DNA of 64,000 nt from Phoronis australis (taxonomy: Eukaryota > Phoronida > Phoronidae), in assembly GCA_002633005.1 (NCBI GenBank), contig NMRA01000105.1, forward strand, positions 786,010-850,009, read 5' to 3'. Each line of letters starts with the position of its first letter. Position 1 is the stretch's first letter. A program made the translations under genes and the position numbers. Below are positions 13,001-26,381 of the stretch, one piece after another. The notes below the pieces were generated by a model. It was not told the DNA's origin. It saw only the letters and a program-made list of their open reading frames with translations, and made no database searches.

Positions 13001-16000
13001 AGGAGAGAGAAGTCCTAATTCGATTGTCGCTTTTTATCCACCTAAACAGGGCGAAATACAGTAAACGATAACACTATGGAATAAATTCCAAAAAACAACG
13101 TAACGTTTAAGGTAGTCGCACACGATGCAGCATCGATCGCTCGTAATTGGAGCATGCAGTTGTCTTATCGTGTGCTGGGTCTATAAGTTACGTAACGTTG
13201 ATTAACTTTTGATCCGTATCACACGCAGCGCTAATTTGGTCAAGTCGAAATTGCAAATTTTAAACAATCATAAAATTCCACTTAGCGATGGTGAATCGTT
13301 CCATGGTTTTATCCTATGCTTTGGGAACGCTACTAATTCACCGTATTTATAAAATCAAACCTGGGCATTTCAGCCCCAAACTACTTGAACCGAAACAATG
13401 GTATGGCACTTTGGCATTAGAAGTATACATTATACACACAATGTTAAAATATTGTGTCTGCCTTCCTACCTCTAAAATTACGAATTTAAAGACAGAGCAT
13501 GTGCGACTCGCCTGTACCTTGAGTTACCGGCTCATTCGGCGATAAGTCAAGATCGGATGAGCGTGGTTACGTTTTAAACTCCAAATCACTTCGGTTAAGA
13601 ATACAATACTGGCAGCTAAACGTGGGCGAAATGCAACCGGCCTAATTAAAGATAACTTTTTACTTACATCGACGGCGATGTTTATTTTTTCCAAAAACTA
13701 CGAGTTAAAAAGCAGTGTTGACGACAGAAAACACATGAATTTGGCGACATATGAATTACTACGAAAGCCTGACATATATTTACTCGACCCCTAGGTCCCC
13801 GTGGATGCACCCTGGTCCGCACCTCGTGCCAACGAATGGGACAACATGACAATGGAGGAATGGATTAAGGCCAACTACTTTTTGGAGTACGTTAAAGGTT
13901 TAGGAAGGAACACAGAGCTCCCGTGCAGCGTTAATTTAGTTAAGCCAAAGTCGCGAACTTTAAACTCGAATTAAGTTATGCCATTTAAGCTTCTCATTGA
14001 AGTAATCAATGAACTCCATTATTCTGTCCCTACTGTTCCAGTGGGTTATTAAGAATGCTAACTCACCTCAACAGCAGTGATTAATTGTGGTCATGGGACA
14101 ACTTCAGTGGTGAAATACACTTGTAATTGTCATGAAACGGTGGCCTTAAATTGTGCTCAGAAGCGGTGGTGCTGAGCGCGGCAAAAGAACCAGCTGGGAT
14201 CCACTGATCTTCCAACACAATTTGTATTTATCAGGGAATTTCGCCCAGTGTGGTTATTACTTGTTTGATTCTGTGTCAACCTGCATTCGGTGATTATTAA
14301 GGGGGGTCTGGTAACTGAAATTACATTTGATTTTATATTTCAACAGAGAAAGTCGTAATTTCATCCGCGTGTTTGTTCGAGTTAATATGACTGCTGAGCC
14401 GAGTGAGGTTTCACTTCTGTTCGTGTTGTGGTATGTCAGACAATGCCAAGGAACTCACCGTATCCAAGACACTGAAAATGGTGCACAGGTAGGTGAGATT
14501 CGCGTCACTTGTATGAGTAGACAGGAAACAGAAACCACATTTCTCGAATAAGATGCTTGCGTTTTTTGTAAAACCTATATACTTGTTACAGAAATTGTAT
14601 CAGTATGTGTAGAACTGTGCGCATGCGTCAATAGCAATTTTTTCACGTCGTTTGGAATTCGATGCATACATGTATTGCCTTCTTTTAGAATTTCAAAAAA
14701 AATCAAAATTAAGCCAAAAATCCTGGTTGTCAAAATAGGAATTCATTTCGGTTCCATCTTGTGTTCTCTTCAATCCACTAGCCGGTCAATTCTCAAGTTT
14801 CAGCTAAATAGTGAAACCAATGCTATTATGGCAAATATTTTTATGTTCCGCTTAACTGGCTTAATTAGCATGCTTATTGATTTCACATTTAAGTATTGAG
14901 TGGAACAGAATGTAACTCTAAGCTGGCTGCAGCGCCGACCTTGTGCGCATGTTCAAAATTTGACAGAGCAGGCTCATGCATTTATTTGTAAACGGTACCC
15001 TAGTTTTCACACTCCTGGTAAAACATAAAGTTTAACGGCGTCGATTGTTTTCTTTTTAAACTGTTTGATGTCACGTGCTAATTGCTGGTACTTTACGTTT
15101 ATTTGTGGAAAAGGAACGTAAATTTGTTGGTGGGTCTAACCAAATTACAGTCAAGATGGCAGAAGAACTAAAGGGTGAGTATTAGTGTGATTAGAAATGA
15201 ATGCTTTATTTCACTCTACAACAGTATAATTACTTCCTCTAAGGACGTTAAGCCATCAAATTTTCTTTTCTTAATTCATTGGTGTCGTAGTGTCAATACA
15301 GCGAGCAAACGATGCAGCAAAGACGTTTTAAAGTCTTTGTTAATTAAAATAACGTGCATACTGATTGTGGTTCTCTCGTATCATTTCGCAACTGGAAATT
15401 GTGAACTCTCTGAAGGCAGTGACAGTACAGCAAGTATCCTCAAGCAGTGCAGTCCCTGGTATCCCTTCCTTATGCACTGCAGGCGCGCTTTTTAGAATTT
15501 TCATATGACGTCATCAACTAAATCATCCGCCATGTTAGAGGACAAACATTTTAGTATCCCTGTGGTATTGCGAAACACATTGCTCAGCTGAATTCTCTGC
15601 AGAATTTATTAAGTACAACGGTGAATTTTTGTAGAATAGTTGGCTTCTCAAGCAGGAGTGCTAGAGATGTTACGTCATTCTATCATCTTCCAGAAAATAT
15701 TGATCATCAATGGGAAAAGCCCGAAGATTTGTGTTGGCCAGGGCAGTTGAACATTTTTTTCGTTTTGAAGAAATTCTTCGACATCATCAGGAAAATAATG
15801 CCTCCCGCACCACAAAAATCAAATATTAAGTTATTAAAATTGACTTAAGCAGTACATAGTCATTGCAACTTTTGTGGCGAAATTCGGGTCACTTGTTAGG
15901 ATCGGATCGGCCATCTCAGACGACGTCGACAGCGGCATAAGTTACGAGTTCAAAACTATTTATAAATTATTTTCACCAATATTTTACAGAGGAATTTAGT

Positions 16001-19000
16001 GAGGCATGTTTTTGCCTTCTATTTTAAACGATTCAACATTTTCACGAGAATTTGGTCACGCAGATGTTACTTATATCGAGTGATAACGGGCTCACAATTC
16101 CGGCACCGACAACATGGCGACTTTTGCTGATCTGAATAACATGTTCAACCGGCTGCTTCGGTGAAGATTTAAGTATGACACCTTTTAATCTACACTGTTA
16201 TAAAACAGCAACGTGGTACAATTTTCAGGTTTTTGTGATAAAATGTAAGGAATAGTTCTTATTACATGTCTTTCACTGTGAATTTCCCATTCAGTTGAAA
16301 ATCCACAGATTTCAAAAGGATCAAACTTTGGTTACATTTCCATAACAATAATTGTTTATAAGGAGGTTGGCGTCTCAAAACCGGTGGAACAATTTTCATA
16401 TTCATTTTTGATGTAGAGTTTTCCGATTTAAGGTGAAGTGTTACAAATAAGACTTGGTGTAAAAATTATTCCAGAAATTTGACCTTACTTTCATATAAAA
16501 ACAAAATTCACACCCCTTTATTGGGCCTATCCTGTTGCTGCCATGCAGCAAAATTGGTCGATTGCCGTGCCGTTCATTTTGCGTGACCTAAATTTTGGAC
16601 TCAAAATAGAAAACAAATGTTCCTTGGTATTTGAAAATGTTGTTGAGGTCCGTGCAAACCTAGGAATGAGGATACTGGGTGATTATGGGTCTATTAACGT
16701 GAGTTTTGTTTCACGAATTTACTTATCACGCGCATTAAACATTTTTTAAACTCATGGACGTTCAGCATGGCAAAATCACCGATCCAAATACAATATGTTG
16801 CTCCGTCTCTTAATTTGTTCCCTTGTCTTTATGTTCCCCGTCCTGGTTTTCCACCTCCTGATGTCGGTATTTCATAGTAGTCTATGCCTGTGATAAATGT
16901 CAATGGTGGTCGCTCACAAGCCGATTACCAACATTTTACAACTTGCGATAACTCGGCCTGCTATCATTGACCACCGCCATTGCTTGTTCTCCAACATGGC
17001 GCACTTCCGGGTAGTGATGATGTAATTGCAAACATTCTATATCTATAGAATATAACTAGGCCTACTATGAACAGCATTTCTTTTCGTATTCACCCGGCAG
17101 TTGCAAAGGCAAGGGAACTCAAGGAGTATGCAGTTGTCGACTATCATTATATATTACAGGCAAAGTGCGACACAACAGTCCTGTTAAAGCTGTTATGCAA
17201 TCCGACTCAACAGTTACCATAGAAACCCTACATGGACAGGAATATGAGGTAAAATGCATACATGGCTCTATTAACGAAAACAAAATGAAGTTCAATGGTT
17301 ATGTTTTCATGTTTTTGTTACCAAACAACGCATTTTATCTAATATCTTCAGAGTGTGTAGGTAGCGACCACTCCAGTCGGTGGAAAGCGAGGATTCGCAA
17401 CCTTTCCGAAGCTAGTGTTAGAATCTTTCGAAAACGCAAGAACACGCAAGAGATATCGCGAGAGTATTGCCAGGTATTACCCTTAGTCAGGTTCACTATG
17501 TCTAAATTTTGACATTCGTTGGAATTTTTTGGGGAAAGTGGAAACTATACATTTTTGGAAACCTCATGGAATGACGAATCAGAAAATAAATAATTCCATT
17601 TTCTCGGTGGCCATCTTGGCGGCCATCTTGGATTTTCAAAAATGGCGCCGGTAAAATGGATTTTGCTCAATATATCCGCCCTTGGGTCACTGAGAGTGTT
17701 AGTTATTATGGCTTCACCTGCAGTTCTGAAGTCAATGAAATGGAAATTTTAATTTTGTTTGGCAGCCATCTTGAAATTTCACAAAAGGGCGCCCGTAAAA
17801 TACATTTTGCTCAGTATTTCTGCTCTTGGGTCACTTAGAATGCTAGTTTTAATGGCTGCACCCACATTTTGTGGGGTAAGGATTTGAAAACACTATTTCT
17901 AAAAGGATACATATAACCTAAATGATTTTAGTAGCGGATAAAACCCCCCAGAATATTTAAAGGAATCACAGAAACGCAGTTTAACCTACACGTATATTTA
18001 CAGTGTATATCTATATCTTTTTGAAAAGACATTTGAGACATATCTTTTGAAAATTTCGTTATTATTTCCACTGTTCACTTTGGAATCCAGTTCTCCTCTA
18101 CTCACTGGAAATGCATTTTGCCTTTGACAGTCGGGTGGCAGATAAGCTTGGCAGTAGCCAGGCTGAGGATCAATGAGGAGTTGTAGCCAGCTGGGCAAAT
18201 CGACCATAAACACGCTATCAGCCACTATGAATTCACCCTGATACCAAGAGCAATCTTTGCTACCGGTGGGGCAATACTGTCATGCACAGAAAAATCGAAT
18301 CAAATCCACCTTCTGCAGAAACTTTCCGAAACAGACGTCTTAGAACAGGACAGTCCTCAATCTGCAAGAGAGGTTTTAGACCCAGAAAACATGTAAACAA
18401 CATTCAATGAGTGTTCACCCAAGCCACAAAACTGCACATGTGGATAGTATGGAAGTGATTTTCTTAACTAGAGTTTATGACGATATCATTCTGGTTTTGA
18501 CACCCACAAAGACAACTCTTTGAAACAGGCGCGACAAGAGAAAACAGGAGGCAGAGAAAGGGTCAAGTACAGTACCAGATAAGAGATGAGACTTACATAA
18601 AGAACATCCCAATGAGCCGTTTCCTCTCCCATGACCTACTGAATATCTATCTGCAAAGACACTTGAATATAATAAAGACTCTGCCAAGATGGCCATTACT
18701 TCAGCTTCAGGATGCACAAAGACCAACCGACGTGATCTACGCTTAGAAGAAAACGATCACGAAAAAGCAGATGTATTGCTAATACACTGTACATCATGCA
18801 GTTCTGGCATCACATCAAAAGGTCCCTGATTCTCAGCTGATTCTTTCTTTTCACCTGATTTAGATTTACTGGTACTCGTCATTGCCTATTATGACAGGCT
18901 TCTCAGAAATTATTCAGTCCCCATGGCATCTGGGATTGTGGACGTGAATCCAATATGGACAATATTAGGTGCTGTCCGGGCAAATAGGTCTTCCTGCTTT

Positions 19001-22000
19001 CCATGCTTTTACATGGATAGACAACACTGGCCCATTCTTTAGGTTGAATATATATTTTGAAGGCAAACACCGATGATATCAATGCGCAACAGACTTTTTG
19101 TACTGCTTATCAAGTAACAGGTGAACCTTTTTCACATGTGCATAGTCACCACAGGATATAGGCACAAATAGCATTCGAGAGCTGAGATGGTACCTCTTCT
19201 GTAAACATACGGCTGACAGCGACAAACGTCCACCAACCATTGGTGCTTTGAAACAGCATGTGCTGAGGGTGTTTATTCAAGCCAGAGTGTGGGGCCAGGC
19301 AGTCATTGCTATACAGGAGTTCCTTGATCCATTGCAGAATGAATTTACAAGGACAAAGATGACCAGCTGAAACACTCAAAACTGAGGAGCTTCCGGCGCC
19401 AGAGGCTATCATTGAGATGGTAAATGCCAGTGAAAAAACAATTCTTCTTCCCAAAGATGCTCTTGCCGATCAAAGGACCTATCTTATACAGATCTATGTC
19501 AGTATAGTGCAGAGTGTCAGACTGGTGATGATGATGTGATTCCTGATGACAGTGATACTATAGTAATGATCTATAGACTGATTTCAAAGTTTTGAAAGAC
19601 TGTTGACACTACAAAAAACATACTTTCATGTTCTTCAAACGTAAATAAGTTGTTTAGGTACTGGTTTAGTTTTAATTGTCTCGAAGGAAACAAGCTTCGA
19701 ACAAAATATACAAAAAGTAAGATAGTGATCATGTTTCGGATTACATGAAGAATGCATTTAGAAAATGTGGCTGCTAATAAATGGGGTTTTGATTATGTTT
19801 CTCATTTAATAAGTTGCGTTTCAGATTTCTTGACCACAAAAATGTGGGTGCAGCCATTAAAACTAACGTTCTAAGTGACCCAAGAGCAAAGATAGGCTGA
19901 GGAAAATGTATTTTACGGGCGCCATTTTTAAAAAGTCCAAGATGGCTGCCAAGATGGCGCCCAAAAAAATTAAAATTTCCAATTCCTTGACCTGAGAAAT
20001 GCAGGTGTAGCCATAAAAACCAACATTCTAAGTGACCCAAAAGCGGAGATATTGGGCAAAATCCAATTTACCGGCGCCATTTTTGAAAATCCAAGATGGC
20101 CGCCAAGATGGCCGTCAAAAATGGAATCAAGTATTTTCTGATTTGTCATTCCATGAGGTTTCCAAAAATGTATAGTTTTCACTTTCCCCAAAAAATTCCA
20201 ACAAAATTACATAACAAATCTGACTACCTAGAGAAGCACGTGATCGAACTAGCTTCCGCGAGACTCTTGCTTCTAAGACAGCTGTTATTTACTGTAATGA
20301 TAGATGATGCCTGACTTTAACACTGCCGATAAGACATTGAACTACACATACACGAAAACGTCTCTTCGAGTATTTGAATCACCAATCAAAAGGATGCCAA
20401 ACCCGGTTTGGCATGTAGGCCTATTAACAGATATTAAAAACTACTTTCTTGCTCAATTTCTGAAACCAAATAACGCTATGCGGCTTCGACAACCCTCAAA
20501 AGTTTGGTAACTGCGGGAAATGACAACCGATGTCCAATTCGTTAAATAGGGGTGGTGAGTTTTTACTGGATTGACGTCAATGATGCATTAGCACGTGGCA
20601 GAGAGAGGGTTGAATGAATCATCAAAACAGGGTTTAGTGTTCTTTAGAGGACAGTATAACACACTGTAAACAAGCAATTCGCGAGACACTTGCGCGAGAA
20701 ACCTAATCACTTCAGTTGCCGCTATTTTTTCTAGAGTACGCAAATAAGGTCCCTAGCGTGATGTGGCGTGGTCTTGCGCAATCTTGCTTTTTCGCGAATG
20801 TCTTGCTTATACTGAATGTTATTATCGGAGTTTGTTAATGCAAGCCGAGATTGAAAGCTACGAGGGTCGGGTATAGGATAGTAAAACGTATTTGGGGCGT
20901 ACAGGTGTCCCTAACGACCATAGTTGCGCTTCAAATTTAGCACTCTTACCCTAGGCCCCGCATGTAATTGTCACCATCCCGCCGGCCATTCAGTCTGCGA
21001 TTCATTTTGATCCGCCATTCAGCTCCAAACGGACACAGCTCATTCAGCGCATGCCCATGGGAAGCTGTATAAAGTCGACCACTGTGTTCGCGAAACCTTA
21101 TTGGAAGAACAACGGTAAGTACTTAAGTAATTTCAAACCTCTTCCTGAGTCTGGTACAAAATTATACCAAGAGGTGAGATTTTAGAATGACGCATCAAAA
21201 ACAAGAAGTAATAATTTCTAATTCAAAAGCAGTTCATGACAATGCTGAAAAGTTTAGAACTGTTATAGAGCCGTCTTTCGTCAGATCTTTAAATTTAGAC
21301 CATATGCCGTAATAAAATTTTAATTGGTCTAAATTTAAAGATTAAAATCTGAAAATGTTCGATAGAAAGAAAGCACTGACAGTTGGTCATGTCTTCAGTT
21401 GAGGCCAAGCAGAACAAATTCATTCGACACTGTGTGCCAGTTTATTTACAGAGCATGGTGTCTTGGCAATTCTTTGTAAACCTCAAAATCACATCAGATG
21501 AGCAATAATAATAATTCGAAACAATTTTGTAGCGGGTAAGTTTTTTTTTACCTGAGATGTGTTTTAGGAAGTCTTAATACGAGGCCTTTTTCTCAAAAAA
21601 CTATTGTCTTTACCCAGAAGTCTGAAGTCTGATTACGAGTGGTCTTTTGGGTTTCTCAAAATGTTTCGTCTTCTGTCTAGTTAAGCAGACTACGGATTTC
21701 TGTTTTTTGGTTTCGAGTTGTAGACATATTTTCTGACATTCAGTTTCCATGAAACCGGCTAAGCCATCTGTAGATTGATTGTTTTAACTGAAAGTCAACA
21801 GACGTAGGCCAATTGACTTTCCAAGAAACAGGTCCCAGGTCATGAAATCACTGACACGAACTGTCTCTTTCACCGATATTTAGGTCTCAGCGGTACAGCG
21901 TTTCTCGACACGTTTCCATTAACTGCCACGTTAGATGATTGCAAGCCAGACGGAACCTATCCAGGGATAACCACGTAAGGTTCATCGTGTGAGGAATTTT

Positions 22001-25000
22001 ACGTAAACGCACGCTGGGCGGGTTTTACGGACATCTGGGAACAGCATTAGGGGCGCATTTTGAAAACGATAATCATTTCTATCAAAATTGCAGGGGACGA
22101 ACTCATCAAACACAAGAAAATGTTTTCCCGCAATGACCTTTTTAGGCGAGGCTATCTTTAAAGAAAAATACCTATCGTTACCAAATTTTACAGGATGCTT
22201 GGACTTTTAACTGCTTAAACCCATATTCAAGTAAAACCTAGACGGGAAATGCGTACATGTTAGTATATTTTTAGGGCAATTTTCAAAAATGAGTCTCCAA
22301 ATGTTAATTGATCACAAATTAAAATTCCCAACCAATCAACATTAAAATGTTGGGCCATTTTCAGCATCGATTTTACGCAAAATTTTCGTTTGTGTTGATC
22401 AGGGCCAAAGATTTATAAGCAGGAGAACCCACATCGAACCCATTCTCTTTGACATCCAGGATGCAGACACATACAAGCTTATTTGAATGTTAAGTTAGTG
22501 CCAGACACGCAATAGGTAACTTTCGAAATAGCCGCGCTATATTGAAATTCATTATCTGCTGGACTTGTACGACAACCTGTAGTATGTTGCTGCTCACTAG
22601 AGTGATCCTTTATGTGGATTCAAATGTCTTGTAAATGTTCGAGTTTAATTCAACTCAAACTATTTCAAGTTATGTCTTCTGATGTTGTGATTTCAGATTC
22701 ATTGGGGGTGACGGAGCCCGGCAACTGGTAGACAAGTCCAAAGAAGAACGGATGAGGATAACGTGTCAAATATTTTCCAAAATATTTGGCTCTAAAGAAT
22801 GCCTGAATGTAAGAAATGGTTTGTGATTCCAGCATGTCACCTTTACCAAATCTTTTATATTAAGTGACGCACTTAGTCAATTACTAAGACCGGGCAAATG
22901 CTAGTGTTGCAATTGTTCAATTTACCGCTGTGAGTTGTTTCTAATTTTCACACGCCCCGAAGACTTTACTTCAATCCGACTTTTACATAAGTATTGCACG
23001 GAAGGGCGGTGCTCTCCGCACTTGGTGTTTTTTGTCGCCCATCTTTGTTATATTAGAAAAATAGTTTTATATACGTTTTATATAATTAGTTTTGTACATT
23101 ATCACTTTATCTTACAATAAACGTTTCAACCACATTCTGTTTTTTCTAACTTATAATACTTAGCTCTAGTCGCCGCATAAGCAAAATATTGTCCTCGATA
23201 AAGGAAATTTCATTTCAATTCAATGTACTTATCAGGAAATATTTCCCTCCGTCCATCATTCTGCCGTTGCTTGTCTATGTGTATATCGTCACTGTGATCT
23301 ATTTCTTCACAGCTGTGTTTTACGTAATAGTTCTTTATTCCATCCGGAGGGTTCACTGAACTTTATTAGCTTATTTGCACTCAGACGACACAGGCCGTGT
23401 TTCTGGTCAGTCTTGTTTTCCCGCCTAATAGCCTCCCGTTTTATAGTATTTTATACTGGGAAAATTTTATCCATTTGTCCACAGTGTATTTTAGAGTCTC
23501 CATTTGGTGTATTTATGGCTGTTTGTGGTGCTCAGGTCAATCTCCTGAGGGCGCTACCTATTAGTACATATGAGTGTTGTGATGTTGTACGTGATCTTGG
23601 AATCTTGCTTAATCTCTTGCACTAAATTAAATTACATATTAATAAAATAACGTAAATTTCAACCAATCCATTTTCAACTATTGGTGATCTTTCTCGCCAA
23701 ACAATAATTGATTTAATCATTCGCATATTTCTCCTATTTTTGACACAAGTTATGCTAAAAGAGAAAATGGGTGACCAGGAGCCCACTAATTAAAAAATTC
23801 TTTACACTGAACAAAAAAATTTACTTGATTGCCCAAATGAATATTCACGCCTACGCGATCTTGAGATTAAGCAGGATTCCTAGTTCACGCACAGCAGTGA
23901 TAACAATTGCATGGGCCGTCAACTGAGCGCAATTGATACAAATCTTACGGTACTGTATTCTGCAAATCAAATATGTGTAATTGTATGTATTTGGTAGCCT
24001 GTCGCTTACGTCGACCATGACTGGGCCACGGAACCATACACAGGCGGCGCTTACACTGCTACTTACCCACCTGGCGTCATAACCAGATTTGGCAGGTAAA
24101 CTTACCCTACGCCGTACTTTGTACAGCAAATATGCCTTTAAAGACAATTGATAATTTTAACATCAGTATATGGCCTCATTTAAGAAATCTGAGCTTTTAG
24201 TTGATGTAGCGCTCTGATGAATATTGAAAGTGTGATTTCTATGCGCCTGCATATACATAACTATGTGTGTGTATATTACAATATTGTGATCCCAGCAGCT
24301 AAGCAGCATTCGTAAATGTCAGTTGGCAAATGCAATGTAGCGTCTAATGAGACCAGATGACGACATATTTAGGACGCATCCAGCTACCAATGTGTCTCCT
24401 GGTGACAACCTGATTTTTTGCATTTGCCTTGGTATTTTTGGAATTCCTTGACGGATAATTTTTTTCCAAACTATTTATTTATCAAGGAGAAGAAGATGCT
24501 TTTTCGTTTTTGTACGGGTTCGAGGTTGTCTACGCCCTCTAATAAACACCCCAGAAACAAGTTCCGCTAGTAGAGTAGCCGTGGACATAATTTAACGCTC
24601 TAGACTGTCACAAAGCCAATTATATGTACCATCTTGTTTTCAGTGAAATAAGAAAAGCTCATGGGCGCGTTTACTTCGCCGGTACGGAAACGGCTACTCA
24701 CTGGTCCGGATACATGGAGGGTGCAGTTCAGAGCGGAGAGCGGGCGGCGAGAGAGGTAGGTCAGTGAATACGTAAGACGATGTAGCCCGGCTATCATGTT
24801 GACCGCACCGAGCTAATATGGCTTTGGCAACCGACTCACTGCCTACAGAAAAATTGTTGAAGACTGTATTTTCCATTGATGATGTTCGTTTAAGGCCAAA
24901 AAAGTAATAGAAAACCCAGCACAATTATTGTTAATATTGTTAATATTCTGTATATATATACATATATACATGAGTCCAAGTGTCCAACGTTTCGATGAAG

Positions 25001-26381
25001 TTTAATTCATCATCATCAGAGATCAAATTACTTGAAAAAGGGTTGCAAGCAACAGAATCAACTGAATCAAAACTTACTTGTAAAGAATTCACATGCAAAT
25101 GCTAGGCCTTCGTTCAATGGCAACCCGAAGTCGGTTGAGCTCACCCTTCGGGTATAGCTTTGACTTTTGCCTGTGACTGCTTTACAAGGAAGTTTTGGTT
25201 CAATTGCTTTTGTTACTTGTGACCTTGTTTGTTGTGGTTTGATATACTCCTTGAGGATGATAAATTGAACTTCATCGAAACGTTGGACTCATGTGTAAAT
25301 AAAGAATGTTAACGACAATTGTGTCAGGTTTTCTACTATTGTATCTTCCAGAATCGTCGTTTTTTGTTATTTTTTCCAGCAGTGGACTTAAAAGCAATAG
25401 CGAATTATACTTCCAGGTACTCTTTGCACTCGGCAGGATCAAAGAAAATGATATATGGCAAGACGAACCGGAATTCAAGGTACTTGAAATACTTTGGAAA
25501 TTTGTACAGTAGTTAGCCAAATATCTATTTAGTGTTTGGCTCCAGGATTGAGACAGCCAAATCAGGCTGACTATGTATTATGCGAAATGAAGAAATATTA
25601 AACACTAATAAATGCGAATATTTTTCATCTTATGAGCGCATGCATCTGACCCGTGAAAGTTCATTATAGTTTAGCTCTTCCAAAGAAGGTAAATAAGACT
25701 ATTTTGCGGCAAAGTGAGGTCACACCAGCTCCAGACCTAAGTTGAGCTGCGACTGCGCAGTAGGCAGATGTTAAGGGTAGAGCTCCACTTTGTTCCTTAA
25801 ATTGTCTTTTTGTGTTAACTGTGTAAGTTGCGGCAGAAAACACTAAACTGGGAACAGCATTCTTCGTCATCTTCACACTCACTTATATTTTTTATCTCTT
25901 TGTCATTAGTAGCTAGTCATTGACTAGAGTCGTATTTCAAAGACTGATGACTGGGATACTTTTAAGTCTGAAAAATGCTTTGCAGTGTCGATTTACCGCG
26001 CCATCTTGTGTCGGCACTCGGTTAATATGTTTTTCCAAAGACGACAGGTCTCTTCGGTCTCTGACTCTTCTGAACGTGGAGAATGGGCTTCGTTAAATGG
26101 TCGCCTCGAAAAAATATCGCAGATCGCCTGTCAAATACCTCTTTCAAAATGTATGAGCTGCGACATCGGTTTTCTTATTTCAGGATGTGCCAGCCTTGCC
26201 TGTTCTCCGCTCATTTCTAGAACGTCACACGCCCTCATCCAAGCAATTCTTGACTGGCGTATTCTACGCCCTAATCACCTTCGTTGTCGGCTACAAGCTT
26301 CGGCTGGAACAAGAGAGCCTGACAAAATGGTGGATACGCACCATAAGCAAACCAATGGAACTGCTGCTGAATAGACGCTAG
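10030..26381 (+). CDS. Monoamine oxidase-like flavoenzyme, copy A (14 exons, 532 aa)
   Basis: FAD-dependent amine oxidase of the MAO family, expected to oxidise a primary or secondary amine to an imine with H2O2 release, probably at the mitochondrial outer membrane. Exons: 10030-10072, 11169-11404, 12678-12779, 13795-13886, 14347-14488, 15114-15174, 17160-17248, 20955-21114, 21884-21974, 22697-22808, 23998-24095, 24644-24755, 25417-25479, 26184-26381. All introns are GT-AG, phases match and no stop interrupts; MAO-A/B are 527/520 aa. Visible: FAD motif [10 protein letters not shown] with the ribose-binding Glu33 in [14 protein letters not shown]; Lys295 in GSCIK (MAO-B Lys296); Tyr395 and Tyr432 (aromatic cage Tyr398/Tyr435); membrane anchor about 489-505. 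Odd: the covalent-FAD cysteine (MAO-B Cys397) is Ala394 in YTGGAY. FAD should therefore be held non-covalently. Substrate unknown. Confidence 0.93.
10375..10436. repeat. CGCGA-rich dispersed repeat, copy 1
   Basis: Contains CTCGTGAGGTCTTGCGTGTTC and TTTTCGCGAGATTCTC. Related sequence occurs in reverse at about 17.42-17.47 kb and forward at about 20.67-20.81 and 44.70-44.82 kb, all inside introns of the MAO-like genes. The CGCGAGA core is self-complementary. No coding capacity; class unknown. Confidence 0.4.
17518..20202. mobile_element. Foldback-like element with ~370-bp inverted ends, in intron 7 of copy A
   Basis: The left arm (17518 to about 17885) and right arm (about 19823-20202) are long inverted repeats starting GTTGGAATTTTTTGGGGAAA. 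Each arm contains two diverged tandem subunits of roughly 165 bp, each with AAGATGGC(C/G)GCCAAGATGG-like and TGGGTCACT(T/G)AGA motifs. Long inverted arms built from internal repeats are typical of foldback or snapback transposons. The 1.9-kb middle has only short open frames on the minus strand and I recognise no transposase. No clear target duplication flanks it. Length 2685 bp. Confidence 0.65.
20955..21114 (+). CDS. Copy A exon 8: substrate-domain exon with catalytic-site lysine
   Basis: This exon encodes residues 256-308, [16 protein letters not shown] through KPYWKNN, the MAO region around the conserved IPP strand and the GS(V/C)IK lysine. It is bounded by ctag and gtaagt. It differs from the copy B exon (49005-49164) at only a handful of bases, far fewer than other exon pairs. 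Confidence 0.9.
23998..24095 (+). CDS. Copy A exon 11: flavin-site exon lacking the covalent cysteine
   Basis: This exon starts [17 protein letters not shown] and ends with FPPG-like [11 protein letters not shown], matching the MAO exon that carries the SGGCY pentapeptide. The position of the cysteine that forms the 8-alpha thioether to FAD is alanine (codon GCT). The following tyrosine of the aromatic cage is kept. Splice sites are gtag| and |gtaaac. Confidence 0.92.
24968..25296. mobile_element. Penelope-like or MITE-like inverted-repeat element with hammerhead-like core
   Basis: About 330 bp in intron 12 of copy A. Both ends carry the same ~35-bp sequence in opposite orientation: ACATGAGTCCA, then CCAACGTTTCGATGAAGTT. 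On the minus strand at 25019-24982 the order CTGATGA, a GATGAA/TTCATC hairpin, then GAAAC matches the core of a type I hammerhead ribozyme. The right copy (about 25250-25290, plus) keeps the hairpin side and GAAACGTTGG but its CTGANGA box is degraded. Hammerhead motifs are known in Penelope-like retroelement repeats. No reverse transcriptase is present. Confidence 0.45.

Noticed and set aside
13110-13170. Short inverted repeat with CGCACACGAT / ATCGTGTGCT
   Set aside because: Possibly a ~55-bp MITE fragment, but only one copy was noticed and the ends are too short to support a call.
15175-15848. Plus-strand ORFs of 106 and 75 codons
   Set aside because: They lie in intron 6 of MAO-like copy A, have no recognisable motifs and start in or near the splice donor.
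17998-19454. Minus-strand ORFs in the core of the foldback-like element as a transposase
   Set aside because: They are short and unconnected, with no DDE, HUH or recombinase motif seen. Left unassigned.
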